11,284 bases of DNA, taken from Candidatus Competibacteraceae bacterium (GTDB lineage: Bacteria; Pseudomonadota; Gammaproteobacteria; Competibacterales; Competibacteraceae). The stretch is from the NCBI GenBank assembly GCA_012032855.1, contig JAAUQA010000059.1, forward strand, positions 1-11,284, in the 5' to 3' direction. Positions 7,551 to 11,284 of the stretch are shown here, in pieces (within the stretch, counting starts at the first letter, position 1; the number at the start of each line of letters is the position of its first letter). A model generated the notes under the pieces. It did not search any database, was not told the DNA's origin, and saw nothing but the letters and a program-made list of their open reading frames with translations. The position numbers and the translations under genes are program-made.

Positions 7551-8003
7551 ATGCGCCAGGATCCCAAATTAAAGCGAGTCTTGACTACCGTGGTGGAAGC
7601 CATGGGTTACGAGTTGGTCGGCGTGGAGTTTCATCCACACCAAGCCAATGCATTATTGCGCGTGTATATCGACAAAGACGAGGGAATCAAGATTACGGAT
7701 TGTCAACGAGTCAGCGAACAAATCAGCGGGACGTTAGATGTGGAAAACCCCATAGTGGGTCATTACACCCTGGAAGTGTCTTCCCCGGGTATGGATCGGC
7801 CGCTGTTCGAGGCGGATCATTTTGTTCGGTTTGCAGGCCACAAGGCCCGTATTCAACTCAGCGCGCCACTGGACGGGAGGCGGAATTTTACCGGTCGGCT
7901 GCGCGGGATGTGCGATGACAATGTTGTGCTGGAAAGCGAGGGGCAAGAACTGCCGATTCCGCTGGAACGCATTGAAAACGCCCGGCTAGTTCCCGAGTTC
8001 TAG
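7551..8003 (+). CDS. rimP: Ribosome maturation factor RimP
   Basis: RimP helps assemble the 30S ribosomal subunit. The 150-residue product has the N-terminal alpha/beta domain (about 1-83) and the C-terminal SH3-like barrel (about 84-150). The signature LEVSSPGMDRPL is at residues 74-85 and the opening GYELVGVEF at 19-27. The start is set at the ATG at 7551, giving MRQDPKLKRVL, because the upstream in-frame ATG at 7518 falls in the loop of a leader hairpin and adds residues not typical of the family. Its ribosome-binding site (GGTGG) is weak. nusA follows after 26 bases, as in the conserved rimP-nusA-infB operon. Confidence 0.95.
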   Translation: MRQDPKLKRVLTTVVEAMGYELVGVEFHPHQANALLRVYIDKDEGIKITDCQRVSEQISGTLDVENPIVGHYTLEVSSPGMDRPLFEADHFVRFAGHKARIQLSAPLDGRRNFTGRLRGMCDDNVVLESEGQELPIPLERIENARLVPEF

Positions 8004-8029
8004 CGCAGGGACGAGGAAGAGGTAGGGCC

Positions 8030-9526
8030 ATGAGCAAAGAAATATTACTGGTGGTGGATGCGGTTTCGCATGAAAAAGGCGTTGGCAAAGAAGTGATTTT
8101 CTCAGCCATGGAAGCGGCCTTGGCATCGGCGGCAAAAAAATGTACTCCGCGATGTAGACTTGCGGGTTGAAATCGATCGTCGCACCGGGGACTATCAAAC
8201 GTTTCGGCGCTGGGAAGTCATCGGCGACGAGGATCCCCCGGAAAGTCTTGATCGACAACTGCCATTGAATGAGGCGATCGCCAAGCGAGCGGACATCCAA
8301 ATCGGCGATTTCATCGAAGAGCCTGCGGAGAACGCCGCTTTTGGTCGAATTGCTGCGCAAACGGCGAAGCAGGTTATCGTCCAAAAGGTTCGTGAAGCGG
8401 AGCGTGCTCAGATTGTCGATGCCTATATTCGGCGCAAAGGAGAACTGCTCAGCGGCGTTGTCAAACGTATCGAACGCGGCGACGTCCTATTGGACTTGGG
8501 CGGCAATGTGGAAGCCAAAATCGCGCGGGAAGATATGATACCCCGTGAACAGGTACGCAGCGGGGATCGGATTCGCGGGTACCTCAAAGACGTGCGTTCT
8601 GAGATTCGCGGCCCGCAATTATTTGTTAGCCGAGTCGCGCCGGAGTTATTGATCGCCTTGTTTAACCTGGAAGTACCGGAAATCGGTCAAGGCATGATCG
8701 AAATCAAAGGTGCTGCGCGCGATCCCGGTGTACGGGCGAAAATCGCCGTAAAAAGTAACGACCCGCGTATCGATCCAGTTGGTGCCTGCGTGGGAATGCG
8801 CGGCTCCCGCGTGCAAAGCGTATCGAATGAATTGGCCGGTGAACGGGTTGATATCGTGCTGTGGGATGCCAATGCCGCGCAGTTCGTCATGAATGCCATG
8901 TCTCCGGCTGAAGTGCTCTCTATCGTCGTGGATGAAGATTCCCACAGCATGGATATCGCGGTCAGCGACGACAAGTTGTCTCAAGCCATCGGTAAAGGTG
9001 GCCAGAATGTCCGCTTAGCCAGCGAATTGACGGGGTGGATATTAAACGTATTGACCGAGGATCAAGCCCGCGCCAGAAGCGGTGTTGAGGAACAAGCCCT
9101 GCAGGATATGTTCATGGAACAATTGGGGTTGACGAGGAAATGGCCGGCGTTCTGGTGCGCGAAGGGTTTGCGAATCTTGAAGAAGTGGCCTATGTGCCGA
9201 TCAATGAAATGTTGGAAATACACGGCTTCGATGAGCACATTGCCGAAGAATTGCGCAATCGGGCGCGGGATGCCTTGTTGACGCAAGCCATCGCTGCCGA
9301 GGAGCAAAGCAGCCAATCCGGACCTGCGGAAGATCTTTTGCAGATGGAAGGCATGGACGAAGAATTGGCGTTCTTTTTAGCTGAAAGAGGTGTTTCGACG
9401 ATGGAAAACCTAGCCGAATTGTCGGTGGACGATCTCACCGACATGACCGGGCTGGATGAAAACCGCGCGGCAGATTTGATTATGACGGCGCGGGCACCTT
9501 GGTTTGCGGACGAGCAGCAAGGCTAG
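8030..9526 (+). CDS. nusA: Transcription termination/antitermination factor NusA (two frame breaks)
   Basis: NusA binds RNA polymerase and controls pausing, termination and antitermination. The gene starts at ATG 8030 with AAGAGG seven bases upstream and should end at the TAG at 9524-9526. Three frames carry it. Segment 1 (8030 to about 8140) encodes the start of the N-terminal domain, [20 protein letters not shown]. Segment 2 (about 8151-9127) encodes [10 protein letters not shown], the [16 protein letters not shown] stretch, the S1 domain and the KH domains with [15 protein letters not shown] and [15 protein letters not shown]. Segment 3 (9128-9526) encodes the two acidic helical repeats ([13 protein letters not shown] and [16 protein letters not shown]) found in gammaproteobacteria. 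Break 1 (8134-8152) needs a net two added bases, break 2 one G in the run at 9125-9128. Repaired, the protein is 499 residues; E. coli NusA has 495. As NusA is normally essential, errors in the sequence are more likely than a true pseudogene. Confidence 0.93.
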
Positions 9527-9545
9527 TCGTCCTGGAGGTGATTTA

Positions 9546-11284
9546 ATGACGGGTGTTACGATTAAACAGTTTGCGGTAGACGTGGGTATTCCGGTCGACC
9601 GGTTGCTATTGCAGTTTGAAGAAGCGGGCATATCGGTATCCGGCGCCGATGCGACGATTACTAATGAACAAAAGATGAATTTGTTGGCGCACTTGCGCAA
9701 GAGCCACGGAAAGAAGATGCGCTTGGGCGTTTCCGAACCCCGGCAAATTACCCTCAATCGCAAAACGCATAGCGAAATCAAAGTGGCTGGCGGTGCTGCG
9801 GGAAAAGTCAAGACGGTCAGTGTGGAAGTGCGCAAGAAACGCACTTTCGTCAAACGCAGCGTGATTGAAGGCGAGAGTAAACGTAAGCCCGGTGTTTCAG
9901 AACCGGGATCGCGTAAAGAGTTGGAAGAGCGGCAACGACAGACAGAAGAAGCCCGGCTGAAGGCCGAAGAAGCTGCGCGCATTAAAGCGGAAGAAGAGGC
10001 CCGGCTGAAGGCCGAAGAAGCTGCGCGCATTAAAGCTGAGGAAGAGGAGCAACAACGGCTGGTGGCTGAGGAAGCTGCGCGCCTTAAAGCTGAGGAAGAG
10101 GCCCAGCTGAAAGCGGAACAAGACCGCAAGCTGGAAGAACAAAGTAAAGAATCGGTGCTTAGCGCTGAGCAAGTTGCACCGAATACCGAGGCACAGGATT
10201 TGCAGCGTACCACCACACAAGATGCGGTCCCACGCACCGAAAATGCAAAAAGTCGGCGAGCTAACGACGCAAAAACTGCGACCCGGCGCGGCACCGAAGA
10301 AGAATCAAAAACCAAAAAAGGGGCAGATAATTCAGCCCATGGACGCAGCGCCAAGCAATCCGGGGGACCGAACGACAGAGCAGGGCGCAGGAAAGGAACC
10401 AAGCAGGCTAGGGGTGCCAAAGCCGTTGTTACGCCGCCATCACGTCATGCGTTTGCCAAACCGACAGCACCCATCGTTCATGAAGTCACCCTGCCTGAAA
10501 CCATCAGTGTGGCCGATTTGGCCCAAAAAATGTCCATTAAGGCTACGGAAGTCATCAAGGCACTGATGAAGCTAGGCTCGATGGTGACCATCAATCAAGT
10601 TTTGGACCAAGAGACAGCAGCAATAGTGGTTGAAGAGCTGGGCCACACTTACAAGCTATTGAAAGAAAATGCATTGGAAGAGGAATTGGTCGCCGATACC
10701 GTTGAGGGTGCACAAGAAGCAACACCAAGAGCTCCGGTGGTGACGATCATGGGGCATGTCGATCATGGTAAAACCTCACTGTTGGACTATATCCGCCGCA
10801 CCAAAGTGGCTGCAGCCGAAGCGGGTGGGATCACCCAGCATATTGGTGCTTATCATGTGGAAACCCGTAAAGGCGTAGTGACTTTTTTGGATACACCCGG
10901 CCATGCCGCATTTACTGCGATGCGTGCACGTGGCGCCAAGGCGACAGACATCGTCATCCTGGTCGTTGCTGCCGATGATGGCGTCATGCCGCAAACCATC
11001 GAAGCGATTCAACATGCTCGGGCTGCTGGTGTACCCATTGTGGTGGCTGTGAATAAGATGGACAAACCCGAGGCCGACCCGGAGCGTATCAAGAGCGAAT
11101 TATCCCGACACCAAGTTGTCCCCGAAGAATGGGGCGGGGAAACTTTGTTTGCCTATGTCTCGGCAAAGGCCGGTGAAGGCATCGACGATTTATTGGATCA
11201 AGTGTTGGTGCAAGCCGAAGTGCTCGAACTCAAGGCCGTTTCGGAAGGCCCCGCCCGTGGTGTGGTCATTGAATCGCGGTTGGA
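9546..11284 (+). CDS. infB: Translation initiation factor IF-2 (C-terminus outside window)
   Basis: IF-2 is the GTPase that brings formyl-Met-tRNA to the 30S subunit and promotes 50S joining. An open frame of 579 codons and two bases runs to the right edge without a stop. A strong GGAGG (9534-9538) lies seven bases before the ATG. Domains in order: a first IF2_N module (1-50), a basic stretch [13 protein letters not shown] (93-105), a charged Ala/Glu/Lys/Arg coiled-coil of about 120-202, a low-complexity basic linker, a second IF2_N module (about 314-365), and the G domain with G1 GHVDHGKT (403-410), G3 DTPGH (449-453), G4 NKMD (503-506) and G5 SAK (539-541). Domains II-IV are beyond the window. 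The frame is intact, unlike nusA just upstream. Its product acts on the tRNA encoded at the head of the same locus. Confidence 0.98.
   Translation, partial: MTGVTIKQFAVDVGIPVDRLLLQFEEAGISVSGADATITNEQKMNLLAHLRKSHGKKMRLGVSEPRQITLNRKTHSEIKVAGGAAGKVKTVSVEVRKKRTFVKRSVIEGESKRKPGVSEPGSRKELEERQRQTEEARLKAEEAARIKAEEEARLKAEEAARIKAEEEEQQRLVAEEAARLKAEEEAQLKAEQDRKLEEQSKESVLSAEQVAPNTEAQDLQRTTTQDAVPRTENAKSRRANDAKTATRRGTEEESKTKKGADNSAHGRSAKQSGGPNDRAGRRKGTKQARGAKAVVTPPSRHAFAKPTAPIVHEVTLPETISVADLAQKMSIKATEVIKALMKLGSMVTINQVLDQETAAIVVEELGHTYKLLKENALEEELVADTVEGAQEATPRAPVVTIMGHVDHGKTSLLDYIRRTKVAAAEAGGITQHIGAYHVETRKGVVTFLDTPGHAAFTAMRARGAKATDIVILVVAADDGVMPQTIEAIQHARAAGVPIVVAVNKMDKPEADPERIKSELSRHQVVPEEWGGETLFAYVSAKAGEGIDDLLDQVLVQAEVLELKAVSEGPARGVVIESRL
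9951..10036 (+). repeat. 48-base tandem repeat inside infB
   Basis: A 38-base sequence starting GCCCGGCTGAAGG occurs identically at 9951-9988 and 9999-10036, a period of 48 bases or 16 codons, coding for the unit [17 protein letters not shown] third, diverged copy follows at about 10064-10110. The near-perfect DNA identity points to recent duplication within the coiled-coil part of IF-2 and keeps the reading frame. Confidence 0.9.

Noticed and set aside
7454..7918. A 154-codon plus-strand frame overlapping rimP
   Set aside because: It starts in the tRNA-rimP leader and its sequence is a compositional shadow of rimP, which is clearly recognised in another frame.
8134..8157. Programmed -1 frameshift at the A7 run in nusA
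   Set aside because: A -1 slip there would reach a TAG at 8155-8157 after a few codons and would not enter the frame carrying the rest of NusA; a net +1 or -2 is needed. No NusA is known to be made this way.
9951..10110. Regular direct repeats as a CRISPR-like array
   Set aside because: The repeats are contiguous, in frame, and encode the known coiled-coil region of IF-2; there are no unique spacers.
9410..10420. A 336-codon open frame on the minus strand opposite infB
   Set aside because: It is rich in Ser, Ala, Leu and Arg with runs that simply mirror the Lys/Glu/Ala repeat codons of IF-2. The plus strand has an unmistakable infB with a good ribosome-binding site.

Overview
The window is chromosomal DNA from a gammaproteobacterium of moderate GC content. 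Evidence: a tRNA-fMet – rimP – nusA – infB order as in the enterobacterial nusA operon, a NusA with the two C-terminal acidic helical repeats, a YafS-type methyltransferase next to rnhA and dnaQ, a stand-alone hisB followed by hisH, and no mobile elements. The species cannot be fixed from sequence alone; a non-enteric lineage is suggested by the monofunctional HisB and by an acetoacetyl-CoA synthetase.

Layout, left to right. Positions 1-658 (minus strand): the start of hisH and all of hisB, i.e. the first part of a histidine biosynthesis operon that continues off the left edge. Positions 828-1501 (plus): radC, broken by a one-base loss near its 3' end. Positions 1518-2012 (minus): a low-molecular-weight protein tyrosine phosphatase, convergent with radC and divergent from the next gene. 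Positions 2113-4630 (plus): acetoacetyl-CoA synthetase and, 25 bp behind it, an unrecognised protein made largely of decapeptide repeats. Positions 4709-7232 (plus): a compact group of a macro-domain-like protein with an eroded ligand site, a YafS-like methyltransferase, RNase HI and the DNA polymerase III epsilon subunit, with overlaps or very short gaps. Positions 7233-7550: a non-coding stretch with a promoter, initiator tRNA, a strong intrinsic terminator and a second terminator-like hairpin. Positions 7551-11284 (plus): rimP, nusA and the first two thirds of infB.

The right half is the classic information-processing operon: initiator tRNA, 30S maturation factor, transcription elongation/termination factor and initiation factor IF2. 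The two hairpins ahead of rimP fit a NusA-dependent attenuation control of the operon (inference from the E. coli system).

The most important oddities are three reading-frame breaks (one in radC, two in nusA). Each is explained by loss of one or two bases, mostly in short homopolymers, and each restores a textbook protein when corrected. NusA is normally essential, so base-calling or assembly error is the favoured explanation. The best candidates for something undescribed are the decapeptide-repeat protein (4094-4630) and the macro-like protein (4709-5266). I see no defence system, CRISPR array, transposon or prophage.
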